The notes: generated by a model from the sequence alone, not told the origin. 13,329 nucleotides of DNA from GWB1-54-5 sp035290085 (GCA_035290085.1 DATDVK010000038.1:1-13329), one strand, 5' to 3'; counted from the first letter of the stretch, positions 1-7,189 are shown. Made by a program: numbers and translations.

Positions 1-1
1 G

Positions 2-1690
2 GGGACTTCGGCAAACGGATTATTGGTAAAAACAGGAGAATTTGATACTACCGCATATATTCTTAAATTAGTTGCTGGGGGAGCTTCTAACTATACTCGG
101 ATGGTTGTAAGGACTGATGGCAACGTCGGCATCGGCGACACCACCCCCAGCAACGAACTCGAAGTCCGTGGTACCGTCTCCGGCTCCTCCCTCCACGCCC
201 ACTCCCTCCTCACTTCCTCCGGCAATGTGCTCGCTGCGGGGAATATCACCGTAAACAGCGATAATGGAGCAGCGGATGCAGTGCTTACCTTCGGGAACGA
301 TGCAGCCGCCGAGACGCTGCGGTTCAACGATACGACCAATGGATTTGTCTTCAGCGATGACGTGGAGGTGCAGGGAACGCTCTCGGGGGCGAATCTCACC
401 GTGATGGCGGGAGCGGATAGCTACCTGATGGGGAATGTAGGCATCGGCACCATCACCCCCACGACGAAGCTCGAAGTCGTCGGCACCATGTCCGGCAAAG
501 CGCTCGCCCTCCACACCAATCAGACGAATAAGACGGGGGCACTTCTCCTCAATCAGGACGGCAACGGCACGGGTATGCTCCTGGATTCAGAAGCGACGAA
601 TGCGCCGGGACTGGCGATCTCCATGCCAACGAGCAACGCCGTAAATAATCCGCATCTTCTCTTTGGCTACAATAATACTTTCGATACCAAGCTCTACCGC
701 TCCGCGGCAAACACGCTCACTCCGAGCGGCCACTTCGTACCTTCTGCACACAATACGTATAATCTGGGCACCTCATCCGTCCGGTGGGCCAACGTCTACT
801 CCGGTCCGGGGAGCTTCCACGTGGGTGTAGATGGAAATGAGGCCCGCATTGGCTTTAACGAAGAATTAAGCGAACTGGAATTCGACTCCGATGGCGACTA
901 TACAGCAGATGTCATCGTGGACAACCAGGGGCGTATGGGCATAGGTGCAAGGCCATTAACCGACACGCTTGAAGTGGAGGGTTCGGCAGCCAAATCAAGT
1001 CCCGGAGGCTGGCGCGGGCGGTCGGACATCCGCATCAAGAAAGACGTGCAGACCATAGAAAACAGCCTGGATGCCATCAATGCGCTGCGTCCTGTGCAGT
1101 ACAGGTTCAAGCCGGAATATCTTGCGGAGCACCCTCTCATCAAGGACAACATTTACTACAACTTCGTCGCACAGGAATTCAGAAACGTCTTCCCGGATAG
1201 CGTGTTCGAAGACGCAGCAGGTTATCTGCAGATCGATTCCTATGCAGTAAATCCGTATCTGGTGGGTTCTGTCCAGGAACTCTCTGCAAGAGTGCAAGCA
1301 CTGGAGAGACGCATGGTTTCCACCGAAGGCGCAGGAAGCGTGCTCACGATCTCAGGAGGCACCATAGAAATCACGGCCGGCTATCATCTCGTTGCTATGC
1401 AGGACGGGAAGAAAAATGATGTTCTCGCACATATCCGCGGAGGAGTGCTTGGTCAGGTGCTTGTTTTGCAGCCCAAGGACAAGCAGAAGATCATGCTCCG
1501 CATGTCCGGGCACCTCCTGCTCAAGGAAGACTTCGAGATGCACAATCCCGGCGACATCATCGTCCTCCTCAAGATCGATGACAGCCGGTGGGTGGAACTT
1601 ACTCGCTCCAAGAGCAATGACTCACAGCTCGTAAAGATCTTCTCCGGGTGGGAAGAAGGAGCATTTGAGACAGTGGATGAAGGAATGTAA
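2..1690 (+). CDS. Tail-fibre-like surface protein with Peptidase_S74 self-cleaving chaperone domain (5' end outside window)
   Basis: The frame is open from the first bases, so the N-terminus is missing; 562 residues are visible. A TTG at 23 could be read as a start, but no signal peptide follows it, so I treat the gene as truncated by the window edge. The visible part contains NVGIG..TP...LEV repeats (about residues 40-170) and a beta-rich region with an NTYNLGTSSVRWANVY motif typical of phage tail-fibre stalks. Then comes SDIRIKKD (residues 341-348). The Ser341 and Lys346 spacing matches the Ser/Lys dyad of Peptidase_S74 intramolecular chaperones, which trim and trimerise fibres, with cleavage expected just before the Ser. 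A short coiled coil (LSARVQALERRM) and a further beta domain of about 110 residues follow (ITAGYH, GGVLGQVLVLQ, DDSRWVELTRS). A C-terminal extension after S74 is uncommon. Family and role as a surface fibre are inferred; secretion cannot be judged without the N-terminus. Confidence 0.85.
   Translation, partial: GTSANGLLVKTGEFDTTAYILKLVAGGASNYTRMVVRTDGNVGIGDTTPSNELEVRGTVSGSSLHAHSLLTSSGNVLAAGNITVNSDNGAADAVLTFGNDAAAETLRFNDTTNGFVFSDDVEVQGTLSGANLTVMAGADSYLMGNVGIGTITPTTKLEVVGTMSGKALALHTNQTNKTGALLLNQDGNGTGMLLDSEATNAPGLAISMPTSNAVNNPHLLFGYNNTFDTKLYRSAANTLTPSGHFVPSAHNTYNLGTSSVRWANVYSGPGSFHVGVDGNEARIGFNEELSELEFDSDGDYTADVIVDNQGRMGIGARPLTDTLEVEGSAAKSSPGGWRGRSDIRIKKDVQTIENSLDAINALRPVQYRFKPEYLAEHPLIKDNIYYNFVAQEFRNVFPDSVFEDAAGYLQIDSYAVNPYLVGSVQELSARVQALERRMVSTEGAGSVLTISGGTIEITAGYHLVAMQDGKKNDVLAHIRGGVLGQVLVLQPKDKQKIMLRMSGHLLLKEDFEMHNPGDIIVLLKIDDSRWVELTRSKSNDSQLVKIFSGWEEGAFETVDEGM
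130..315 (+). repeat. Long inverted repeat, copy 1 (fibre module)
   Basis: This 186-bp stretch of the S74 fibre gene is about 90% identical by eye to the reverse complement of 4469-4654 in the 838-aa fibre gene. Differences are mostly at third codon positions. It encodes the LEVRGTVSGSSLHAHSLL segment and the following AADAVLTFGND segment. Homology continues downstream at protein level but fades at DNA level. Confidence 0.85.
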
Positions 1691-1721
1691 CTCGTCAGCT
1701 TACAGAAACTTAGTGTGTACA

Positions 1722-2285
1722 ATGGCCGCTTTGCGACCAGAGCGAAGAAATGTGCAGATCAATGAATCCGGAATCCTGCAGGAGTACAATGCCAACATGC
1801 CGGAGCAGAAGGAATGCGGCGTTCCCGGGTGCAGGAAGAGTGTGCTCTTCGTGCCTGGAATTCTCATGGTACTCATCGGTCTCTCCCTCCTCCAGACTGA
1901 TCTCTGGGGCTCCTTTTTCTCTCTGGCCGCAGGGATGCTTCTCATTCCTCCTCTCGCAGCTTATTTTGAGAGGGTCCTTCCGCCTCTCGAAAAACCGCGG
2001 ATCCGGATTCTCCTGATCGCTGCCTGTTTTCTGGTTCTCATAGCACGGGCAGGATCTTTCTGGAGACAGACGGAGCAATCAGGCACGGACGGCCTCTGGT
2101 CCAAAGTCTGCCTGAAAGATTGCGATGACACTCAGGGCAGCAGAGCTGCGCAGATGCTCGATCATATCCGTGATTGCGGCGTCCTCCGGGATATGTACGA
2201 CGTCACGCCCGGGAGCATCGAAAGAATGCAGTGGGAACGAATGGTCCGCGCCCGCGCGAGGATTTTGAACTGCCCGAACATGTAG
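1722..2285 (+). CDS. Small polytopic membrane protein, unknown function
   Basis: I do not recognise this protein. From ATG 1722 it is 187 aa. There is a polar N-terminus of about 39 residues, then three likely membrane segments (SVLFVPGILMVLIGLSLL; LWGSFFSLAAGMLLIPPLAA; IRILLIAACFLVLIARAG), then a polar C-terminal domain of about 75 residues with four cysteines (KVC, KDC, RDC, NCPNM). The start is uncertain. The frame opens further upstream (TTG 1665 and ATG 1677, both overlapping the previous gene), and ATG 1797, with AGGAG 12 nt upstream, would give 162 aa. Codons between 1677 and 1721 look less coding-like, which is why I chose 1722. It lies directly downstream of the S74 fibre gene on the same strand and may be co-transcribed with it. 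Confidence 0.65.
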   Translation: MAALRPERRNVQINESGILQEYNANMPEQKECGVPGCRKSVLFVPGILMVLIGLSLLQTDLWGSFFSLAAGMLLIPPLAAYFERVLPPLEKPRIRILLIAACFLVLIARAGSFWRQTEQSGTDGLWSKVCLKDCDDTQGSRAAQMLDHIRDCGVLRDMYDVTPGSIERMQWERMVRARARILNCPNM

Positions 2286-2310
2286 GAATAGGAAGTAGTA
2301 TGTAGTAGAG

Positions 2311-2340
2311 TTGCAATAAGTATTCCTCTCCCGCTACAGT
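2311..2340 (+). promoter_or_regulatory. Possible promoter for the 98-aa membrane protein
   Basis: TTGCAA (2311-2316) and TACAGT (2335-2340) are separated by 18 bp; each matches 4 of 6 consensus positions. Transcription would start about 3 nt before ATG 2350, giving an essentially leaderless message. The assignment is weak. Confidence 0.3.
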
Positions 2341-2349
2341 CTGTCTGTC

Positions 2350-2646
2350 ATGAAACCATCCAAACCCCTTGTCATCGGCAGCATCGCGGACAAGTGGTTT
2401 CTCTTCGCCATCGCTGCCCTCCTCCTCTCGCTCTACTTGCTCTCCTTCCGACCAACGAGGGCAGTGAGATTCTGCCACAGCTCCGCCCAGGAATCTGCGA
2501 AGTCCAGCATGCAGGCACGTCTGCAGCAGAACCCGCAGAACCAGGAACTGCAACGGGCGGCCCAGGCAGGGCTCTTCATCGAACAGGATTACGCTACGTT
2601 CTATCGGAACTGCATCAGAAACCGGGGGTATGAGCCCTCTTTGTAG
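2350..2646 (+). CDS. Small single-span membrane protein, unknown function
   Basis: This 98-aa protein has no family I recognise. An N-terminal polar stretch with a lysine (KPLVIGSIADK) precedes one membrane segment at about residues 16-33 (WFLFAIAALLLSLYLLSF). A Gln/Ala-rich, probably helical domain follows, with two cysteines (RFCHSS and FYRNCIRNRGY) that could form a disulfide if the domain is outside the membrane. ATG 2350 has no Shine-Dalgarno sequence, and the upstream bases are pyrimidine-rich. The gene lies 64 bp after the previous membrane protein on the same strand. The last G of its TAG stop is also the first base of the G-rich tract described at 2646-2672. Coding status is supported by the composition and topology of the product only. 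Confidence 0.6.
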   Translation: MKPSKPLVIGSIADKWFLFAIAALLLSLYLLSFRPTRAVRFCHSSAQESAKSSMQARLQQNPQNQELQRAAQAGLFIEQDYATFYRNCIRNRGYEPSL

Positions 2647-2672
2647 GGTTGGGGTTAGGGGTGGGGTTAGGG
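2646..2672 (+). other. G-quadruplex-type tract immediately after a stop codon
   Basis: Five G-runs of 3-4 bases are separated by loops TT, TTA, T and TTA on the plus strand, so the mRNA of the 98-aa gene would carry it. The tract begins within the TAG stop codon. Its last part can instead fold as a perfect 6-bp hairpin, GGGGTT (2663-2668), loop AGGG, AACCCC (2673-2678), so the two structures compete. A role in termination or mRNA 3'-end protection is inference. Confidence 0.6.
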
Positions 2673-2809
2673 AACCCCTGAAAAACTCCCAAATTGTCAC
2701 AGTGAGCTGTCATCCCGAGCGTAGTCGAGGGACGAACTGCGACAATTTGGCGCATGTCGTGCTTCGACTACGCTCAGCATGACATGCTTCTGGGTTTCTC
2801 AGAGGTTCC
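2671..2809. repeat. REP-like inverted repeat pair between convergent genes
   Basis: Two related units face each other. Core arms 2708-2734 and the reverse complement of 2758-2784 share TGTCAT and GAGCGTAGTCGA with two 3-nt differences. Outer parts also match: 2671-2690 resembles the reverse complement of 2792-2809 (GGAACC.CTGA.AAAC). The left unit is additionally enclosed by CCAAATTGTC (2689-2698) and GACAATTTGG (2741-2750). Each core can form a bulged hairpin through CGA/TCG and CC/GG pairing. The GAGCGTAGTCGA core is of the kind found as dispersed extragenic palindromes in many bacterial genomes. It may serve as a bidirectional transcript end, though no T-run follows. Confidence 0.7.
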
Positions 2810-2839
2810 TTGGGGATTTAGCCTTTTGGATTGTACTTT

Positions 2840-2856
2840 GGAAGTTTGAAACTTCC
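2840..2856. other. Perfect short palindrome (hairpin)
   Basis: GGAAGTTT and AAACTTCC flank a single central G. As RNA it gives a 7-bp stem with a 3-nt loop on either strand. It is followed by GAAAGCT written twice and further AGCT-containing short repeats up to about 2886. No T-run is present, so a classic intrinsic terminator is not shown. Confidence 0.45.
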
Positions 2857-2898
2857 TGAAAGCTGAAAGCTATAAGCTCAAAGCTTAATAATCCAACA

Positions 2899-2919
2899 CC
2901 CAAACCCTAACCCTAACCC
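2899..2919 (-). other. Four-tract telomere-like G-quadruplex motif after the fibre gene
   Basis: On the minus strand four GGG runs are separated by TTA, TTA and TTT. This is a canonical G-quadruplex pattern with 3-nt loops. It lies 6 nt past the TGA stop (2926-2928) of the 838-aa fibre gene, on that gene's coding strand, and mirrors the tract at 2646-2672. Confidence 0.65.
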
Positions 2920-2925
2920 TCATCC

Positions 2926-5442
2926 TCAGGGCGTCGTCGTCCGCCAGTTGAGGCTGATGGAGCCGGCATGCGCTTTCGCGGATGCGGTGTTATTGGCCGC
3001 GAGCTTCACCATGATCGTAATGTAACTGTCCGGAGTGTACGTTCCTGATCCCTGTGGACCGGTGATGTTTGCCGTAGTCCACGACGTACTTGCAAGGCCT
3101 CCCCCGTTTGTCAGAGCAATTTGGGTTCCTGCGGTATCGAAGAACTTCACAGTCAGGTGATTCTGCCCGGCAGTGGCTGTCCCTGTCTTGTAGCGGAACT
3201 GAATGGGAGTCGGTGCCCAAGTCGAGAAATTGTGGGGGATCTTCACACGGGTAGAAACCCAGTAATCCTGGATGCTTGCATTGGTAGAGCTCCACGCGTA
3301 GCTATTATCGAGATTCGTGAGGTTCCCGCCCGAAGCGTACAGCTGGCCGATGAAAGAGGAACCGCTCGCGAAGTACACGGCATTCGGATACTCCGGGCTC
3401 AGGAAGACGGTATTTCCCGAACCGTTCGCAAGGCTGGACCATGTCAGGTTCCCGGCGCCGTCCGTCCTGAGGACCTGTCCGACAGAACCGTCCGTATTCG
3501 TGAAGGAGTATGCCACGCCATTAATGGAAACGCTCCCACCATCCACCCGGAGCGAAGCGCCGGAGAGGCCGCCATGCGCACGGACAACGCCTGTGGCATA
3601 GACATCGTCGCTGAACTCGAATCTGTCGCTCGTATTCGCGAATGTCAAAGTTTCCGCTGTGGTATCGCTTCCGAAGGTGAGTATGGCATCCGCAGCGCCA
3701 TTGTCGGAATTGATGGTGAGATTGCCGTTACCGAGAATGGCGCCCGAAACGTTCAGGATGCCGTTATTTGCGATTCTCAGACTCCCCGTCATCGTATCGC
3801 CGCTCACGTTCACGTACCGTGCGTCTGCAGAGCTCTCCACGAACAGAACACCATCGTTATTTGTGTAAACGTTCGACACATCAGACAGGAGTGTTTCCAG
3901 CTCGGATTCTGAATCTATCTCCGTGCTCACAATCACGTTCGCCCCACCCACCTGAGTTTCGAGTTCAGCCATGCTGTCCATTTCTGCCTCTTCTATTACA
4001 TCCACACAGTTACCGTCGCCATCCAAGTACTCATCTGTGGCACATATTGTCTGTGCGTTGGTATTCGTATCGATGTCTGCACTCCAGGAGAGCTGTCCTG
4101 CGCTGTTGGTCTTGAGTACTTTGCCGGAGGCAGACCCGTCGCTTGTTGGGAATGTGTAGATCACGCCGTTGAGCTTCAGAGTGGATTTGAGCACAGTGGC
4201 ACCCTGTATTGTTAGCGTGCCGCTCGCCGTGAGATTGCCTGTCGTATGAATATCGTCACTGAAATCAAACCTGTCCGTCGCATTTGCGAAAGTCGCAGTC
4301 TCCGCCGTTCCGTCGCTCCCGAAGGTGAGCACGGCATCCGCGGCTCCGTTATCTGCATTGATCGTGAGATTCGCGTTTGTGGTGATGGTGCTCGTCGCAT
4401 CGAATGTTCCGGTGACGTTCACATCGTCTGAAATGTCAAATTCATTCGTCGCATCATTGAAGGTGATCGTCTCTGCCCCCGCGTCGTTCCCGAAGGTGAG
4501 CACCGCATCCGCTGCTCCGTTATCGCTGTTCACGGTGATATTCCCCGCGGCGAGCACGTTGCCGGAGGATGTGAGGAGGGAGTGGGCGTGGAGGGAGGAA
4601 CCGGAGACGGTGCCACGGACTTCCAGTTCGTTGCTGGGGGCTGCGTCTCCGATTCCCACTCTCTTATTCGTTGCATCGTACACAAGCCCCTTCGTATCCA
4701 CGACGAGTGTATTGCCGGTGGAGGTTCCCGAAGTTTTCTTAATGGAGAGTGCCCCTGTCATCGTATCGCCGCTCTGGTTCACATACCGTGCATCTCCATC
4801 CGCCTGCGTGACACTCCCTTCCGTCTTGGAACTCCATGAAAGAGTGCCTGCAGCGTTCGTGGTAAGGACGTACCCGTTGGATCCGTCCGCCACCGGGAAG
4901 GTGTATGTCACCCCGTTGAGCTTCACCGTGGATTTAAAGGTGGCAGCGCCATCCACAATGAGCGCACCCGAAGCGTATATCTCACCCGTGGCCCTGAGGT
5001 CATCGCTCACTTCAAACCGGTCTTCATTGTTCAGGAACTTGAGTGTCTCATTTGTCGTATCTGAGCCGAAGGTGAGCACGGTGTCTGCCGCACTCTGGTC
5101 GGAATTCAATGTAATGTCCCCTTTGGTCTTCACGGCGCCATCCACCGTTAACGTTCCGCTGCCGGTAATATTTCCTTCCACGTGGACATCGTCCGTGAAC
5201 TGGAACCGCGCATTCGAGATGTCCCACCGGAGTATTTCATTCGCGCTGTCTCCGAAGCGGAGTTCTATATTTGTCGAACCGCTGCCATCATCAATAATTT
5301 CAAAAGACTCCGTATTTACTAGCAACGTAGGGCTCCAGCTGCTGGCCTTTGCAATGGGAGGAAATATTCCCAGGATCATCGCCATTACAACACATCCAGT
5401 AAGGAGACGTCGCAATCGCAGGAAAGATGAAGTGAAGTCCAA
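2926..5442 (-). CDS. Secreted multi-repeat tail-fibre-like surface protein (838 aa)
   Basis: An N-terminal signal peptide (RLRRLLTGCVVMAMILGIFP, cleavage near AKASS, residue 34) is followed by five copies of a module with the core AA..VLTFG(S/N)D...ET..F....(R/E)F..SDD, at about residues 59-101, 118-164, 309-350, 365-412 and 581-632. Three LNGV.Y(T/S)F..DGS..VL.T..AG.L(S/T)WS blocks lie near 173-205, 422-454 and 639-670. Two DARYVN.SGDTMTG motifs at about 217-230 and 539-552 are the signature of phage tail-fibre repeats. A Cys467/Cys479 pair occurs in a DGDGNC loop. The last 160 residues form a beta-rich domain shared with the next gene upstream (5606-7189). TTG 5442 is the start that preserves the signal peptide; no Shine-Dalgarno sequence precedes it. 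A strong promoter lies upstream. Function as a cell-surface fibre is inferred; no enzyme motif was seen. Confidence 0.88.
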   Translation of the reverse strand: MDFTSSFLRLRRLLTGCVVMAMILGIFPPIAKASSWSPTLLVNTESFEIIDDGSGSTNIELRFGDSANEILRWDISNARFQFTDDVHVEGNITGSGTLTVDGAVKTKGDITLNSDQSAADTVLTFGSDTTNETLKFLNNEDRFEVSDDLRATGEIYASGALIVDGAATFKSTVKLNGVTYTFPVADGSNGYVLTTNAAGTLSWSSKTEGSVTQADGDARYVNQSGDTMTGALSIKKTSGTSTGNTLVVDTKGLVYDATNKRVGIGDAAPSNELEVRGTVSGSSLHAHSLLTSSGNVLAAGNITVNSDNGAADAVLTFGNDAGAETITFNDATNEFDISDDVNVTGTFDATSTITTNANLTINADNGAADAVLTFGSDGTAETATFANATDRFDFSDDIHTTGNLTASGTLTIQGATVLKSTLKLNGVIYTFPTSDGSASGKVLKTNSAGQLSWSADIDTNTNAQTICATDEYLDGDGNCVDVIEEAEMDSMAELETQVGGANVIVSTEIDSESELETLLSDVSNVYTNNDGVLFVESSADARYVNVSGDTMTGSLRIANNGILNVSGAILGNGNLTINSDNGAADAILTFGSDTTAETLTFANTSDRFEFSDDVYATGVVRAHGGLSGASLRVDGGSVSINGVAYSFTNTDGSVGQVLRTDGAGNLTWSSLANGSGNTVFLSPEYPNAVYFASGSSFIGQLYASGGNLTNLDNSYAWSSTNASIQDYWVSTRVKIPHNFSTWAPTPIQFRYKTGTATAGQNHLTVKFFDTAGTQIALTNGGGLASTSWTTANITGPQGSGTYTPDSYITIMVKLAANNTASAKAHAGSISLNWRTTTP
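3669..5126 (-). repeat. Dispersed direct repeats within the 838-aa fibre gene
   Basis: Four segments of about 58 bp are closely related at DNA level: 3669-3726, 4316-4375, 4486-4545 and 5068-5126. On the plus strand each begins near CCGAAGGTGAG and runs through the codons for the TFGSD and AAD motifs. The two central copies are the most alike. They offer homology for slippage or recombination that would change module number. Confidence 0.7.
4469..4654 (-). repeat. Long inverted repeat, copy 2 (fibre module)
   Basis: This is the minus-strand partner of 130-315 and encodes residues 264-325 of the 838-aa protein. The two copies are about 4.15 kb apart in opposite orientation and in the same reading register of their genes, so an inversion between them would swap the N-terminal and C-terminal halves of the two fibres in frame. 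Confidence 0.85.
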
Positions 5443-5478
5443 AGGTGAGGTGTGTATGTGATTGGTTTCTTAGGAAGT

Positions 5479-5500
5479 ATCCAGGTGATTTCACTGGGAT
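5479..5500. promoter_or_regulatory. Dyad in the leader of the 838-aa fibre gene
   Basis: The arms ATCC..GTGA and TCAC..GGAT are arranged symmetrically around a central TT over 22 bp. The predicted transcript start is near 5504, so the dyad would lie at about +4 to +25. It could be a protein-binding operator or a 5' RNA hairpin. No binding protein is identified. Confidence 0.35.
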
Positions 5501-5510
5501 AATTCTTCAC

Positions 5511-5539
5511 ATTATAATGAACTTTGCAATGAATGGCAA
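5511..5539 (-). promoter_or_regulatory. Strong sigma70-type promoter of the 838-aa fibre gene
   Basis: On the minus strand TTGCCA (5539-5534) is separated by exactly 17 bp from a perfect TATAAT (5516-5511). It lies in the AT-rich 163-bp gap after the 527-aa gene. The leader to the TTG start at 5442 would be about 60 nt. The large fibre gene can therefore be expressed apart from the operon upstream. Confidence 0.75.
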
Positions 5540-5605
5540 GATTGCTTTACTTGACATATAACTAAATATGTAAGCACTAAATCATTTTCAGAAAAATGGA
5601 TTCCC

Positions 5606-7189
5606 TCACTCCACACCGGACTGGAATTCAACATGCCGGAACTTCAGTGCTCCAAGATGCATTTGCTCATTGTTCTTGGCGTACATCTTCAATTGAATGA
5701 GATATTCCTCCCCTGCAGTCCACACGGGTGATCCCTGGAAATCGATATTCGTTGTTGCCCAACTGGTGCCTGAGAGAGCAGAAACTGACCCGGAAAGTGT
5801 GACAGGTGATCCGTTTGTATCGAACACCGATACATCAAGCTTGTTATTGACACTGTCGGCAGATGAAGAACGGTACGAAACGCTGAGCGGATCTGCCGTC
5901 CACTGTTTGAAATCCGGCGGCACAGTGACACGCACCAAAATATCGTAGTCCTGCAGCGAAGTGGCGGTGCTGCTCCAGAGGTAGTAGTTGTTTTGGGATA
6001 CTTCGTCGTGGCTCAGGGAAAGCTGACCGACGTTATTCGTTGCATCACCCTGCAACACAGCACTCTCATACTGCGGGTGAAAGACGCTCTCAACGGTGCG
6101 TTCCCTGTCATCACTCTGGAGAACACGCTTGTCTGTCACTCCCGAAACACTTCCCCCTGCTGCAGTGACTGATGCAAGCGGAATGAAACTCTTGCCTGTG
6201 GGGAACCCGGCCGTGCTCACAGTGAGGCCGGTGGAAGTGAAGAAGAGATAGTTCGTCGCTCCATCGGAGAGGGCGACACTCCCGCTGCCGGCATAGTCAG
6301 TTATGGTGCTGTTAATACGGTAGCTGCCACCGGCGACGCTCACCGTCAGCCCGGCTCCACTGGAGACTTTGAGATGCGTATCCACCGAATTACTCAACGT
6401 TGCAATATCGATCCCGTTGATGAGTCCGGTCACCGTCAGGTTTCCCTGTATGCGCACGTCATCGTTGAAATTGAAACGGCTATTTCCCTGATCGTAGGTG
6501 AGTTCCTTCGCGAGCACCGTGCCGAACCGCAGAGTGATGGAACCGGAAGCCGAGTCATCGGCATCGATCGTGAATTCATTTCTGTTGGTTCCGGAGGGAA
6601 TCAGCCCCACCCCAAGAAGACCTCCGGATTGCAGGACAGGAATAGACCCGCTGCCTGTCCCCGTATCATGCAGATCCAGCCTGTCGGCATTCAGGGCGAA
6701 AGGCACGGTATCGATAGGAGAACGGTCGAGGGTAGTGTCCGACGTATCCCGGTCCAGCAGTTCGTACGAGGTGTCTGCCGCACTCGAGGCCCTCACTTCC
6801 ACCTGCAGATGGAGATTCTGGAGCTGGACAGACGTAAAACTGCTCAAATCCGGCAGAGCAGTTATGCTCCCGAGTTCCACTGAAAAATATCCATCACTGT
6901 TCGGCGTCACTGTGTGCACTTCCTGCCAGTTCGCGTAGGAGGAAGCGCCCGTATTGATTGCGCCGGTTGCCGTCGTATCGCCGGCAACGGAATCCGCGCT
7001 CGTCCACCAGCTGAAGCGTACGGAGTGTGCTGTGGTAATTGCATTGCCGCTGCTATCGAGCAGGTGCGCATCGTAGATGATTCTCTGCGGTCCCACGGAT
7101 GCGGCTTGAGTCCGGAGAACCGGGAGAAGGCAGAACCCTATGGAGAGCGTTGTGAGCGCGAGGCCGATGCGAATGCGGATGCTTCTCAT
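5606..7189 (-). CDS. Secreted fibre-like surface protein (527 aa)
   Basis: I chose ATG 7189 because it overlaps the stop of the previous gene as ATGA and opens a clean signal peptide (RSIRIRIGLALTTLSIGFCL, cleavage after RTQAA near residue 30). ATG 7228 would add 13 residues. The N-terminal domain (about 35-168: RIIYDAHLLDSSGNAIT, DGYFSVELGS, ending DTVPFALNAD) resembles the first domain of Patescibacteria tail-fibre-like surface proteins. A single copy of the module seen in the neighbouring fibres lies at about 205-255 (SRFNFNDDVRIQGNLTV). A beta segment with TNYLFFTSTGLTV and FIPLASVTA follows. The C-terminal domain (about 370-527) matches the end of the 838-aa protein: WSSTATSLQDY against WSSTNASIQDY, then VSVFDTNGSPVTL against VKFFDTAGTQIAL. 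No catalytic motif was seen. Confidence 0.87.
   Translation of the reverse strand: MRSIRIRIGLALTTLSIGFCLLPVLRTQAASVGPQRIIYDAHLLDSSGNAITTAHSVRFSWWTSADSVAGDTTATGAINTGASSYANWQEVHTVTPNSDGYFSVELGSITALPDLSSFTSVQLQNLHLQVEVRASSAADTSYELLDRDTSDTTLDRSPIDTVPFALNADRLDLHDTGTGSGSIPVLQSGGLLGVGLIPSGTNRNEFTIDADDSASGSITLRFGTVLAKELTYDQGNSRFNFNDDVRIQGNLTVTGLINGIDIATLSNSVDTHLKVSSGAGLTVSVAGGSYRINSTITDYAGSGSVALSDGATNYLFFTSTGLTVSTAGFPTGKSFIPLASVTAAGGSVSGVTDKRVLQSDDRERTVESVFHPQYESAVLQGDATNNVGQLSLSHDEVSQNNYYLWSSTATSLQDYDILVRVTVPPDFKQWTADPLSVSYRSSSADSVNNKLDVSVFDTNGSPVTLSGSVSALSGTSWATTNIDFQGSPVWTAGEEYLIQLKMYAKNNEQMHLGALKFRHVEFQSGVE

Noticed and set aside
2646..2919. Telomere or eukaryotic contamination, because of TTAGGG-like repeats
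   Set aside because: Only three to five irregular units occur on each side, both within a compact bacterial gene context and pointing in opposite directions.
3121..3912. 263-aa plus-strand frame
   Set aside because: It is a shadow of the fibre gene on the other strand; its Arg/Glu-rich content is typical of antisense frames.
4325..5461. 378-aa open frame on the plus strand
   Set aside because: It lies fully antisense to the 838-aa fibre gene. Its length is explained by repeated module DNA and codon bias, and the product is low in structure and lacks motifs.
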